Source: an uncultured Clostridia bacterium
GTDB lineage: Bacteria > Bacillota > Clostridia > Christensenellales > Borkfalkiaceae
Length of the DNA stretch: 52,147 nt
Direction: 5' to 3'
Assembly (NCBI GenBank): GCA_947175515.1
Contig: CAMWNA010000002.1
Span: forward strand, 1 to 52,147
Each line of letters begins with the position of its first letter. Position 1 is the first letter of the stretch. A model generated the notes under the pieces. That model saw nothing but the letters and a program-made list of their open reading frames with translations, was not told the DNA's origin and did no database searches. This document shows, one piece after another, positions 43,186 to 49,685 of the stretch. Made by a program: the position numbers and the translations under genes.

Positions 43186-43316
43186 TTTGTAATTCTCCTT
43201 TTAAGTTACTGTTTATTGCTCTATGTGAGCAAATATATTATAGCACTTTTGTATCCGTTTTTCAAGCACTACAAAGGGCTATTATATTTTATGCTTTACG
43301 ACGGTAGATAAAAAAT
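42894..43316. repeat. 423-bp direct repeat, copy B (source copy)
   Basis: Identical to 37,501-37,923. Here the repeat includes the true 3' end of the gene at 43,289-44,548, so this is the original context. Recombination between the copies could remove or amplify the 5.4 kb in between. Confidence 0.9.
43237..43265 (-). promoter_or_regulatory. Promoter of lipoprotein copy B
   Basis: Same sequence as the promoter of copy A: TTGAAA-17-TATAAT followed by the TTGCTC/GAGCAA palindrome at the expected start site. Confidence 0.75.
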
Positions 43317-44548
43317 ATTGTTAAGGCTACCCCACCAATTAAAACAATGCCGCCAACAGCAATACCCACAATCAAGCCCGTTCTATTTATTCCGTTGTCT
43401 ATATTGGTTGTTGTACTTGTCGGATTTTTGGAAGAGCTGAATACAAAGTAAAAATCTTCCGTCGTTTCTGCTGTATAACCTAACCCCTTGTTGTCTGTTT
43501 CAACACTTGATTCTATTATGTGCGGAATATTATTATTCAGTTCTATGGAATAACTCGTATTGTAGCTTCCTACTTGTTTTTGCTCTACCAAATATATTAG
43601 CGGCTTAAAAGCATAATTCCGCTGTACGCTTATAGGCAATTCATAGCTTATGACCGAATCGGCTTCTATTGACATAGAAAACTTATAGGCGTTCAGTTGC
43701 ATTGTATCAACAGAATTAAAAAACAGGTCATTATAATCCAAATTCAAATTGCTTTGCAATACTTGATTTATAATCGAATAGAAAAACCCAATCGGTACTC
43801 CGCCATAATAATCATAATACTCCTCATATATTTTATATTGACTGTCTATAAAATCTTTGCACGTTACAGTTTCAGTCTGATACTCGCAACTACTTTCAAA
43901 CGAATGTCCCGTTCCATCATCAAATACAAAAAAGGTGTAACTCGATTTAGAGAGTGCGTTCCGCAAAGTCCAAATATGCTTTCCGTCTGCCGAAAGAGAT
44001 GACGAGTAGTTATTAGATGTTTCATATATAAAACTTTTTCTTTCGTTGTACGATAATGAAATGGTTATTGTATTGTTATCCGGAATAATCGTGTAAAGAG
44101 TTCCCTTGATGTTCTCGTCAATATCAGATGAATATATATTGCTTGTATCAAAGTTAGTGTCTATCCAAAATGATTTATCGCCAAACCATACCGAGCCTTC
44201 TACCGCTTGACCGTTTACCGTAACAGATATTTGCGGAAGCTCACACGCTTTCGCCAAAAACGGAATAGCAAATTCCACTTCGCCATCATTAGCCGCAACT
44301 TCGTATTCATATTGCGCTACACCTTTCCCATGCGACAATAACTCTGTGTCGGTTAAATCAAATTTTACTTTACCGCTTGTTATTGTTTCGGAATCATTGC
44401 AATACAACCCATACGTTGGAAAATGTTGCTCGAATGTTTGCGCTTGCGCATTTTGGTGTGTGTTAGCTGTCAATGCCATAAACGCCATTAAAAGCGACAA
44501 GAGCATAACCGTGAACATCATAGTTCTCTTTTGTATTTCAGTAAACAT
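43289..44548 (-). CDS. Exported protein with C-terminal membrane anchor (419 aa)
   Basis: A signal peptide (hydrophobic 11-26, AQA cleavage near 36-38) is followed by a beta-rich extracellular domain and a C-terminal TM helix (GLIVGIAVGGIVLIGGVALTIFFI) with a short basic tail RRKA. No sortase motif. The start at 44548 follows AGGAG and directly abuts the SLOG-like gene's stop, so the two genes are co-expressed. Its role is unknown. Confidence 0.75.
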   Translation of the reverse strand: MFTEIQKRTMMFTVMLLSLLMAFMALTANTHQNAQAQTFEQHFPTYGLYCNDSETITSGKVKFDLTDTELLSHGKGVAQYEYEVAANDGEVEFAIPFLAKACELPQISVTVNGQAVEGSVWFGDKSFWIDTNFDTSNIYSSDIDENIKGTLYTIIPDNNTITISLSYNERKSFIYETSNNYSSSLSADGKHIWTLRNALSKSSYTFFVFDDGTGHSFESSCEYQTETVTCKDFIDSQYKIYEEYYDYYGGVPIGFFYSIINQVLQSNLNLDYNDLFFNSVDTMQLNAYKFSMSIEADSVISYELPISVQRNYAFKPLIYLVEQKQVGSYNTSYSIELNNNIPHIIESSVETDNKGLGYTAETTEDFYFVFSSSKNPTSTTTNIDNGINRTGLIVGIAVGGIVLIGGVALTIFFIYRRKA

Positions 44549-44549
44549 A

Positions 44550-45035
44550 TTATTCTCCTGCGGCTTTATGGGTAAATAGATTAACGATACGCTTATGCTT
44601 CTTAACGGCATATTGATACGTTTTGTATGCACCGCTATTTTCACGTTCCTCTACCCAAAACAAAATCAAATCGCTTTGGTCTATCATTGCAAGGTTACGA
44701 TAATAAATTGCCGTGTACCAATAGTCAAAATCCTTTGTCGGACACTCCAATGCTTCATACTCTTTGCGGATAAACCATCTCGGCGGCTTTCGCAACTGCT
44801 TATCAAGTGCAAAACAAAATACCCTTTTGACATTGAGTTGCGGGTTAGCGTTTCTTTTTTCGGTTACAATGTCATAGCACAAATCATCAAAATCACTTCT
44901 ACCGCCGAATAGAAAAATTCTCACACCGTCCTCTATCGCCTTGTCGATTTCTATTCTCGTTCTTGCTATTAGGTCATCTGTTATATTGACGTCTGAATGC
45001 CCAAAGCACGAACAAGTCTTTTCAACTGTTGACAT
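44550..45035 (-). CDS. SLOG-superfamily nucleotide-binding protein (161 aa)
   Basis: The N-terminal TCSCFGHSDV and FLFGGRSDFDD (about 41-51), then a late DLILFWVEER, match DUF1273/YpsA-type SLOG proteins that bind nucleotides or related ligands. The start at 45035 is chosen because the fold begins immediately after it, but the ATG follows a terminator T-run by no bases and its only possible ribosome site (GGGAG) lies in the terminator stem. A longer in-frame reading through the leader is open but would start at the transcript 5' end. See the leader RNA at 45,043-45,243. Confidence 0.7.
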   Translation of the reverse strand: MSTVEKTCSCFGHSDVNITDDLIARTRIEIDKAIEDGVRIFLFGGRSDFDDLCYDIVTEKRNANPQLNVKRVFCFALDKQLRKPPRWFIRKEYEALECPTKDFDYWYTAIYYRNLAMIDQSDLILFWVEERENSGAYKTYQYAVKKHKRIVNLFTHKAAGE

Positions 45036-45042
45036 AAAAAAA

Positions 45043-45070
45043 GATGCCGCTCCCTTGCGAGAGCGACACC
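45043..45070 (-). terminator. Terminator directly before the SLOG-like start codon
   Basis: Twelve base pairs (three wobbles) with a GCAA tetraloop, followed by seven T on the minus strand and then the ATG. The stem contains the only candidate ribosome site of the SLOG-like gene, so it could control both transcription and translation. Confidence 0.8.
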
Positions 45071-45243
45071 ATAGCATACACATCTCGCGTAGTTGCGACA
45101 CCACATAAAACTCGACCTCAAGGTAAACCTCTCTGTACAAAGCCTGCGATAGTGTATTGCTACCTATTTTAAGCCTTGCACAAAGCATAACAAAATATAC
45201 CTTTGGTGAGATCGAGTCCAAAGGTTGTTTTATATGATGTCGC
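45043..45243 (-). ncRNA. Structured leader RNA, candidate riboregulator
   Basis: The expected transcript begins at about 45,243. Its first 17 bases (45,227-45,243) pair with 45,095-45,111 (15 Watson-Crick pairs, 2 G-U), closing a domain. Inside are CCTTTGG/CCAAAGG (45,218-45,224 with 45,200-45,206) and GTGCAAGGC/GCTTTGTAC (45,173-45,181 with 45,135-45,143). The 11-base loop of the first hairpin (45,207-45,217) is complementary to 45,110-45,120, so a pseudoknot or alternative helix can form. A terminator (45,043-45,070) follows. I do not recognise it as a known riboswitch. Confidence 0.65.
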
Positions 45244-45249
45244 ATTGCT

Positions 45250-45278
45250 ATTATAGCACAATCAGTAGAAAATATCAA
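45250..45278 (-). promoter_or_regulatory. Promoter of the leader RNA / SLOG-like operon
   Basis: TTGATA (45,278-45,273), 17 bases, TATAAT (45,255-45,250) on the minus strand. The predicted start coincides with the first base of the closing helix of the leader. Confidence 0.8.
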
Positions 45279-45301
45279 GAATTATCAAAGAGAGAAATGA
45301 A

Positions 45302-45328
45302 AAAGCCGCTACATAAAGTAACGGCTTT
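45302..45328 (-). terminator. Terminator upstream of the SLOG-like transcription unit
   Basis: Arms AAAGCCGTTAC and GTAGCGGCTTT (one wobble) with a short loop and a T-run on the minus strand. A close relative lies at 49,388-49,411. No minus-strand gene ends nearby, so it may be left over from a lost gene. Confidence 0.6.
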
Positions 45329-45425
45329 CAGTTCATCTATTTTGATAGTTATTCTACGTTAAATTAAAATTTATATTGCTAATTCAAAGACTATTTTCTT
45401 ACATTAGCAAGTAACATATATCCAT

Positions 45426-45454
45426 TTGACAACAAAGCGCATACAATATTATAT
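45426..45454 (+). promoter_or_regulatory. Promoter of the 149-aa lipoprotein gene
   Basis: TTGACA (45,426-45,431), 17 bases, TTATAT (45,449-45,454), with the ATG 22 bases further on. Confidence 0.65.
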
Positions 45455-45475
45455 ATCTCAAAAAGGAATGTACCT

Positions 45476-45925
45476 ATGAAAAGAACAACTAAAATAATTT
45501 TGCTACCCCTTGTTATTGCTGTTCTATTACTGTCTTTATGTTCGTGCAATAACGACAATCAAGAAATCTATACGCTAACCGAAATAAGCATTGTTAGCCA
45601 AACCAATTACGAAGAAATAGAGCGTTTAGATACAAGCGAATTTGAAGAACAATACTATCAAATTCATAGTGATTTAGGTAAAACCATTACCATTAAAAAC
45701 CAAAATGAAATTACCTTTTCGGGAAGCAAAACAGCTGAATATAATGGTAACGTAAAAATATATGATGCAGGGTTAATGACCTATGCAACGATAGAAAACG
45801 CCGACTTTTATTCTTCCTATGACAATATCAGCATTTTTCAAAATAGCCTATATGTAGAAAGTTACTTTATCGAAATAGACGGCAGTTACATAAAATTCAC
45901 TTTTAAGTTTGAGAAAAACAGTTAG
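45476..45925 (+). CDS. Lipoprotein (149 aa)
   Basis: A short lipoprotein signal ends in LSLCSCNN. The mature domain begins with a TLTEISI strand and continues beta-rich, with an 'ITIKNQNEITFSGS' segment. It is paralogous to the lipoprotein at 49,686-50,096 (IVVKDNEVIFNGS), including similar upstream DNA. It looks like a small extracytoplasmic beta-sandwich; its role is unknown. Confidence 0.75.
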   Translation: MKRTTKIILLPLVIAVLLLSLCSCNNDNQEIYTLTEISIVSQTNYEEIERLDTSEFEEQYYQIHSDLGKTITIKNQNEITFSGSKTAEYNGNVKIYDAGLMTYATIENADFYSSYDNISIFQNSLYVESYFIEIDGSYIKFTFKFEKNS

Positions 45926-45950
45926 CAAATAAAGTTTTAGCTTTTTATAA

Positions 45951-45973
45951 AAGCCGAGATAAACTCTCGGCTT
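45951..45973. terminator. Bidirectional terminator between convergent genes
   Basis: AAGCCGAGA/TCTCGGCTT, nine base pairs with a 5-base loop, with A-rich and T-rich flanks. It separates the plus-strand lipoprotein gene from the end of the HxlR gene. Confidence 0.8.
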
Positions 45974-45985
45974 CTTTTATACTTA

Positions 45986-46381
45986 CTATTGGTTAAGTAG
46001 TTCTTTGATTTGTTCTTCCGTATATGGACTTACATAATCAGGGGCGCATAAATGCGCTTGACTCCACATCATCATTTGCGTTAAGACGGGAACAAAACTT
46101 TTACCAAGCTCAGTCAAAGTATATTCCACATGGGGCGGCATTTCTTTGTAAATCTCACGATGTATAAAACCGTCATCCTCCAATTCACGCAACTGCTTTG
46201 TAAGTGTTGATTGCGTTATTCCGTCAAGCGATCTTAATAGCACACCGAATCGTTGTACCTTATTGATTGCTATATACCACAAAATAAGGAATTTCCATTT
46301 GCCGCTTAAAACGGTTTGCAATGTACTCATTGGTACACACCGTGCCATTACTTCTCTTTTCCTGAATTTGTTGTCTGTCAT
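45986..46381 (-). CDS. HxlR-family regulator (131 aa)
   Basis: A winged helix of HxlR type: RCVPMSTLQTVLSGKWKFLILWYI at the N-terminus, split here around Cys15, then ITQSTLTKQLRELEDDGFI and PPHVEYTLTELGKS. Cys15 is at the position of the redox-sensing Cys of several family members (YodB, HypR). It is the second gene after the flavoprotein gene, under a promoter with a nearby palindrome, so it probably regulates its own operon in response to thiol-reactive or quinone-like compounds. Confidence 0.88.
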   Translation of the reverse strand: MTDNKFRKREVMARCVPMSTLQTVLSGKWKFLILWYIAINKVQRFGVLLRSLDGITQSTLTKQLRELEDDGFIHREIYKEMPPHVEYTLTELGKSFVPVLTQMMMWSQAHLCAPDYVSPYTEEQIKELLNQ

Positions 46382-46390
46382 TGTCTACCT

Positions 46391-47467
46391 CTATTGATAC
46401 ATAAACGAAAATTTTTTAGACATACGCCCTACAAGCTGCCATTGCCGTTGCATATAGTTTTTTACTTCGGACACGTTTCGTTTATAGATTTCTATTACGC
46501 CTTGTCTATTGTTAAAGTCAGATATAATCGCAAGCGCAGCATAATATCCGCTTTCCATACCACACGAAATGCCTTCGCCCATAGGATTCAAAAAGCCTGC
46601 ATTCTCACCCGCCATCAAGATACCGCTCTCACCGTAATCAATTTCAAACGGCGGCTCTATATTGCGTATTAGCCACTTATCCGTTCTTAACTGTTCGCTC
46701 ACACAAAGTCCGTGCCTATCTCGCATATACGTTTCAAACGCTTCATAATACTTCCTGATGTCGCGCTGTTCAACACTCGCAACACCTAACACAAGCATAT
46801 CGTCTTTGACATTAAACCAAGCATCATAGCCCGACAATTCGGGTTGCAGATACGCATAAAAATAGTGCGGATCCAAATCTATAACACCTTTATTATACGT
46901 CTGAAACGTAATAACATTCTTATGCGACGATTTGCAAATACCGTTTTTACCACCAATCCGTTTTACACCGTTTGGTAACAATATCGAACTTGCTTCATCT
47001 CTTTTATTTATACCAACCACGCCCGAACAGTCAATTACATATCGCGCCTGCTCTATATTACCGTTTACCAATACTTCGACTATTTCTTCCGCTTCCTGTA
47101 TTGACGTAACGCTACTCTCAGCTCTGATTTCCGTTCCCGCTTCTTGCACAAACGATAGAAGCCAATAATCAAACTTGTCCCGCCATATATTCAGACCGCG
47201 ACTTGTAAACCGATATTCGCGCCCTACATCGTCCGTTAAAATCATACCACAATTATCGACGGGCGTACAAGTAACGGATTGCGGAACACTACACCCAAAC
47301 TGTTGCTCAATAAATCGCATCGACTTCTCTATCAAAATTCCCGAACAGCTTTTATATCTCGGCAACTTGCATTTTTCCAAAAGCAAAACCTCGAGTCCGC
47401 TCTTGGATAATGTCCTTGCGGCAATACAACCACATGGGCCTGCACCGATTACAATTACATCATACAT
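46391..47467 (-). CDS. FAD-dependent oxidoreductase, geranylgeranyl-reductase-like (358 aa)
   Basis: The FAD-binding Rossmann motif VIGAGPCGCIAA is at 6-17, followed by LLLEKCKLPRYKSCSG (about 30-45), where the Cys-rich SCSG is typical of the geranylgeranyl reductase family. GENAGFLNPMGEGISCGME (about 290-308) is the second FAD motif. It likely reduces an unsaturated lipid or detoxifies a quinone-like substrate. The start at 47467 is downstream of the mapped promoter, which excludes longer readings, and has a GAGGAA site. Confidence 0.85.
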   Translation of the reverse strand: MYDVIVIGAGPCGCIAARTLSKSGLEVLLLEKCKLPRYKSCSGILIEKSMRFIEQQFGCSVPQSVTCTPVDNCGMILTDDVGREYRFTSRGLNIWRDKFDYWLLSFVQEAGTEIRAESSVTSIQEAEEIVEVLVNGNIEQARYVIDCSGVVGINKRDEASSILLPNGVKRIGGKNGICKSSHKNVITFQTYNKGVIDLDPHYFYAYLQPELSGYDAWFNVKDDMLVLGVASVEQRDIRKYYEAFETYMRDRHGLCVSEQLRTDKWLIRNIEPPFEIDYGESGILMAGENAGFLNPMGEGISCGMESGYYAALAIISDFNNRQGVIEIYKRNVSEVKNYMQRQWQLVGRMSKKFSFMYQ

Positions 47468-47500
47468 TTTGTTATCGTTCCTCAACTTGTTCACACCCAT

Positions 47501-47529
47501 ATTATAGCTATTTCTCAAGGTTAAGTCAA
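47501..47529 (-). promoter_or_regulatory. Promoter of the flavoprotein-HxlR operon
   Basis: TTGACT (47,529-47,524), 17 bases, TATAAT (47,506-47,501) on the minus strand: almost consensus and so likely to need repression. Confidence 0.8.
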
Positions 47530-47535
47530 TCGCCA

Positions 47536-47555
47536 TAGTATCATTTTTGATACTA
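47536..47555. promoter_or_regulatory. Probable HxlR operator
   Basis: A perfect 8-base inverted repeat TAGTATCA-tttt-TGATACTA lies just upstream of the -35 box of the flavoprotein promoter. A second, imperfect repeat (AGTACTTG...CAATACT, about 47,571-47,590) overlaps the -35 of the divergent promoter. Spacing and AGTA/TACT ends resemble sites of HxlR-type repressors. Confidence 0.65.
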
Positions 47556-47575
47556 CTACTAAATAAAGACAGTAC

Positions 47576-47605
47576 TTGAATTGCAATACTATTCGGATTT
47601 ATAAT
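47576..47605 (+). promoter_or_regulatory. Promoter of the radical SAM gene
   Basis: TTGAAT (47,576-47,581), 18 bases, TATAAT (47,600-47,605) on the plus strand, divergent from the flavoprotein promoter. Confidence 0.7.
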
Positions 47606-47633
47606 AAGAAAAAAACAAAGGACGGTGTTTATT

Positions 47634-48518
47634 ATGCACTATACAGGCACGGTTTGGCGTCCACCCTACGAAGCGTGGTCGGCTTTATTACAAGTTACGG
47701 CAGGCTGCACACATAATAGTTGTAAGTTCTGCACGTTATATGACAATGTTCCATTCAAGTTCCGTATGTCCCCTATTGACGAAATCGAAGATGATCTGAA
47801 AGAATTGTATCTCTACACCCCTGATGTAACAAGAGTATTTTTAGTTGGGGCAAATCCTTTCGTGCTTTCTACTGAAAAGTTACGGCATATCGCATATATG
47901 GCAAAACAATATCTTAATCGACTGAGAACTATCGGCTGTTTTGCTCGAATAACTGATATTACCCCGAAAAGCATAGAAGAATTAAGGCAACTACGAAGTT
48001 GTGGATATAACGGCATTACTATCGGTGTAGAAACGGGCGATGACGAAGCATTGACCTTTATGCACAAAGGCTATACATCTGCCGATATATTAGAACAATG
48101 CCGCAAGCTCGACGAAGCAGGAATTGAATACAACTTCTTCTATCTAACAGGAATTTACGGTAAAAACAAAAGTAAACAAGGCGTTGAAAATACGGTAAAA
48201 GTATTTAACCAACTAAACCCTAAAATCGTCGGGGCGTCAATGCTTACCATTTACCCCACTTCGGAATTATATACTGAGATACAAAACGGAAATTGGGTTG
48301 AAGAAAGCGAAACGGAAAAATACAACGAGCTGAAAATGCTTATAAACGGTTTGTCAATCAAAACGCATTTTGCCGCTTTGGGCGCATCTAACGCCGTACA
48401 ACTGCATGGCAATCTTCCCTCTGACAGAGTGGAACTAATTTCGATAATCGACGAAGTGATCAACCGCTACGGCGAAAGCGAATTGAAGCGGTACAGAAAA
48501 AACTTGAAACATCTTTAA
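47634..48518 (+). CDS. Radical SAM protein (294 aa)
   Basis: The iron-sulfur cluster motif is GCTHNSCKFC with Cys25, Cys30 and Cys33 (CX4CX2C), a spacing seen in a known subgroup of radical SAM proteins with the 'CTxxxCxFCxxY' signature. VETGDDEALTFMHKGYT is the SAM-binding second half. There is no B12 or SPASM domain visible. The start at 47634 is the ATG eight bases after GGACGG. It shares a control region with the HxlR/flavoprotein operon, so the two may work on the same compound. The substrate is unknown. Confidence 0.88.
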   Translation: MHYTGTVWRPPYEAWSALLQVTAGCTHNSCKFCTLYDNVPFKFRMSPIDEIEDDLKELYLYTPDVTRVFLVGANPFVLSTEKLRHIAYMAKQYLNRLRTIGCFARITDITPKSIEELRQLRSCGYNGITIGVETGDDEALTFMHKGYTSADILEQCRKLDEAGIEYNFFYLTGIYGKNKSKQGVENTVKVFNQLNPKIVGASMLTIYPTSELYTEIQNGNWVEESETEKYNELKMLINGLSIKTHFAALGASNAVQLHGNLPSDRVELISIIDEVINRYGESELKRYRKNLKHL

Positions 48519-48522
48519 TGGA

Positions 48523-48547
48523 AAAGCCGAGATTTGCTCTCGGCTTT
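48523..48547. terminator. Bidirectional terminator between radical SAM and Vat-like genes
   Basis: AAAGCCGAGA/TCTCGGCTTT, ten base pairs with a 5-base loop, with A and T flanks, lying between two convergent genes. Confidence 0.85.
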
Positions 48548-48580
48548 ATATGCTAAATTGAAATTTATCTGATGATTCTT

Positions 48581-49231
48581 TTAAGTTTTATTTTGTAAAC
48601 GAAGCATAACGGAATCTATGTTGCCTTCCTGTATATCATTTATGATTTTACTTACTGTTTCGGGCGACAAGTCCCACCACTTCAAACTCAATAAGCGTTC
48701 AATAACATCTTCCGAAAACCGTTTACGAATAGGCTTTGCAGGAACACCGCCTACAATCATGTACGGCGGCACATCTTTAGTAACAACTGCGCGTGCGCCG
48801 ATAATTGCCCCGTCACCTATTGTTACTCCTGCCATAATGACAGCTTCGTATCCTATCCATACATCATTGCCTATTACAATGTCGCCTTTATTGTCCCATG
48901 CTTTGTCTGCCCATATACCGTGTTCCCACTCATCATAGAAAATAGGGAACGGATATGTTGACAATGAGCGCATTGTATGATTTGCGCTATTAAACAAGAA
49001 TCGTGCGCCACAAGCAATCGAGCAATACTTTCCGATAATCAACTTATCGTGGTTAATCGGGTAGTGATAAAGTACATTGTTCTTTTCAAAGTCTTTTGGA
49101 TCATTTACAAAATCATTATAGAACGTAAAATCTCCGACCTCTATCTTCGGGTTTGTTATCACATTTTTCAGATATACAATCTGAGTGTCACCTTCACGGG
49201 GATATATCTTTTTACCGTCCGGAATAGCCAT
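48581..49231 (-). CDS. Vat/xenobiotic acetyltransferase-like protein (216 aa)
   Basis: A left-handed beta-helix acetyltransferase: [15 protein letters not shown], catalytic His85 in [26 protein letters not shown] and [12 protein letters not shown], ending in LSLKWWDLS. It aligns along its whole length with Vat streptogramin A acetyltransferases, which inactivate a ribosome-targeting antibiotic with acetyl-CoA, but related XAT enzymes have other substrates. Expression appears to be controlled by a leader peptide and hairpin (49,219-49,297), the regulatory style of ribosome-drug resistance genes, which supports a resistance role. Confidence 0.85.
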   Translation of the reverse strand: MAIPDGKKIYPREGDTQIVYLKNVITNPKIEVGDFTFYNDFVNDPKDFEKNNVLYHYPINHDKLIIGKYCSIACGARFLFNSANHTMRSLSTYPFPIFYDEWEHGIWADKAWDNKGDIVIGNDVWIGYEAVIMAGVTIGDGAIIGARAVVTKDVPPYMIVGGVPAKPIRKRFSEDVIERLLSLKWWDLSPETVSKIINDIQEGNIDSVMLRLQNKT

Positions 49232-49275
49232 TTTTATAATCTCCTTATAATTTTATTTTGTTAAGACTATTCCGG
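49219..49275 (-). promoter_or_regulatory. Translational attenuator hairpin of the Vat-like gene
   Basis: CCGGAATAGTC (49,275-49,265), inside the leader peptide frame, pairs over 11 bases (one G-T) with GGCTATTCCGG (49,229-49,219), which includes the last base of the Vat-like ATG. The ribosome site AAGGAG and the start codon are enclosed. A ribosome stalled in the leader would open it. Confidence 0.7.
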
Positions 49276-49297
49276 CAAATACAATGCAGAGCTTCAT
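49253..49297 (-). CDS. 14-aa leader peptide of the Vat-like gene
   Basis: ATG at 49,297 follows AAGGAGTGGGCATTAA and encodes MKLCIVFAGIVLTK before TAA (49,255-49,253), ending 22 bases before the Vat-like ATG. Codons 8-11 form one strand of the attenuator hairpin. The IVFA run resembles the hydrophobic stall segments (for example IFVI of ErmC) of drug-sensing leader peptides. Confidence 0.65.
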   Translation of the reverse strand: MKLCIVFAGIVLTK

Positions 49298-49322
49298 TTA
49301 ATGCCCACTCCTTATATAAATT

Positions 49323-49339
49323 ACTGTTTATCGTACAGT
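49323..49339. repeat. ACTGT-N7-ACAGT element at the transcript start (copy 2)
   Basis: Identical to 38,695-38,711 with 25 bases of shared context, placed directly after the -10 box of the Vat-like promoter. Confidence 0.6.
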
Positions 49340-49340
49340 C

Positions 49341-49369
49341 ATTATATCATAAATAAAGACTAAAAGCAA
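49341..49369 (-). promoter_or_regulatory. Promoter of the Vat-like gene
   Basis: TTGCTT (49,369-49,364), 17 bases, TATAAT (49,346-49,341) on the minus strand. Confidence 0.75.
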
Positions 49370-49387
49370 GAATACCGCCAATGAAAA

Positions 49388-49411
49388 AGCCACTACCACA
49401 ATGTAGCGGCT
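49388..49411 (-). terminator. Terminator after the 49.4-kb gene remnant
   Basis: AGCCGCTAC/GTAGTGGCT (one wobble) with a 6-base loop and a T-run on the minus strand, 8 bases past the remnant's stop. Confidence 0.7.
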
Positions 49412-49418
49412 CTCAATA

Positions 49419-49568
49419 CTATTCCATTACTCTATTGCTTGCAAAATCAAGAGTAATGTACTTTTTTCGTGCTTTTAGGACTTCTCTATTGATAATTTCT
49501 TTTTCTTCAAAGTATTCAATAACTATTTGTGGGATGTAAATCGCTGATACTTTCTCTGCTAACGATAA
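49419..49568 (-). pseudogene. Truncated copy of the right-edge gene
   Basis: The minus strand encodes a stretch (KVSAIYIPQIVIEYF, then EEKEIINREVLKARKKYITL) that is nearly identical over 37 residues to the end of the gene at 51,956-52,147. It is cut off upstream by a TGA (49,571-49,569), and no start exists. Only the C-terminal 45 codons or so remain. The 448-base gap between the Vat-like gene and the next lipoprotein gene holds this remnant, the Vat leader and two promoters. Confidence 0.8.
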
Positions 49569-49637
49569 TCATTTTACAACCATTTATGTATTTCAAAATA
49601 ATGCTCTACTAATCTTTTTTCTATTCACTATACCCAA

Positions 49638-49666
49638 GAGACAACGCCGTGCATAGTATGTAATAT
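49638..49666 (+). promoter_or_regulatory. Weak promoter of the 136-aa lipoprotein gene
   Basis: GAGACA, 17 bases, TAATAT on the plus strand, with a CCCAAGAG...GTGCATA frame shared with the orphan sequence at 41,718-41,742. Confidence 0.45.
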
Positions 49667-49685
49667 CTATAAAAGGGATTTGCCT

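Noticed and set aside
45043-45070. Hairpin resembling a type I-C CRISPR repeat (GTCGCTCTC...GGGAGCG)
   Set aside because: It occurs once, has no repeat-spacer periodicity, no cas genes are near, and a T-run makes it a terminator.
45036-45245. Leader of the SLOG-like gene as an 81-codon N-terminal extension of the protein
   Set aside because: Its first ATG lies at the predicted transcript start with no ribosome site, the SLOG fold begins after the later ATG, and the sequence pairs extensively as RNA. Not fully excluded.
46391-47536. Upstream start for the flavoprotein at 47536 or 47500
   Set aside because: Both lie upstream of the predicted transcription start of the clear promoter at 47,501-47,529.
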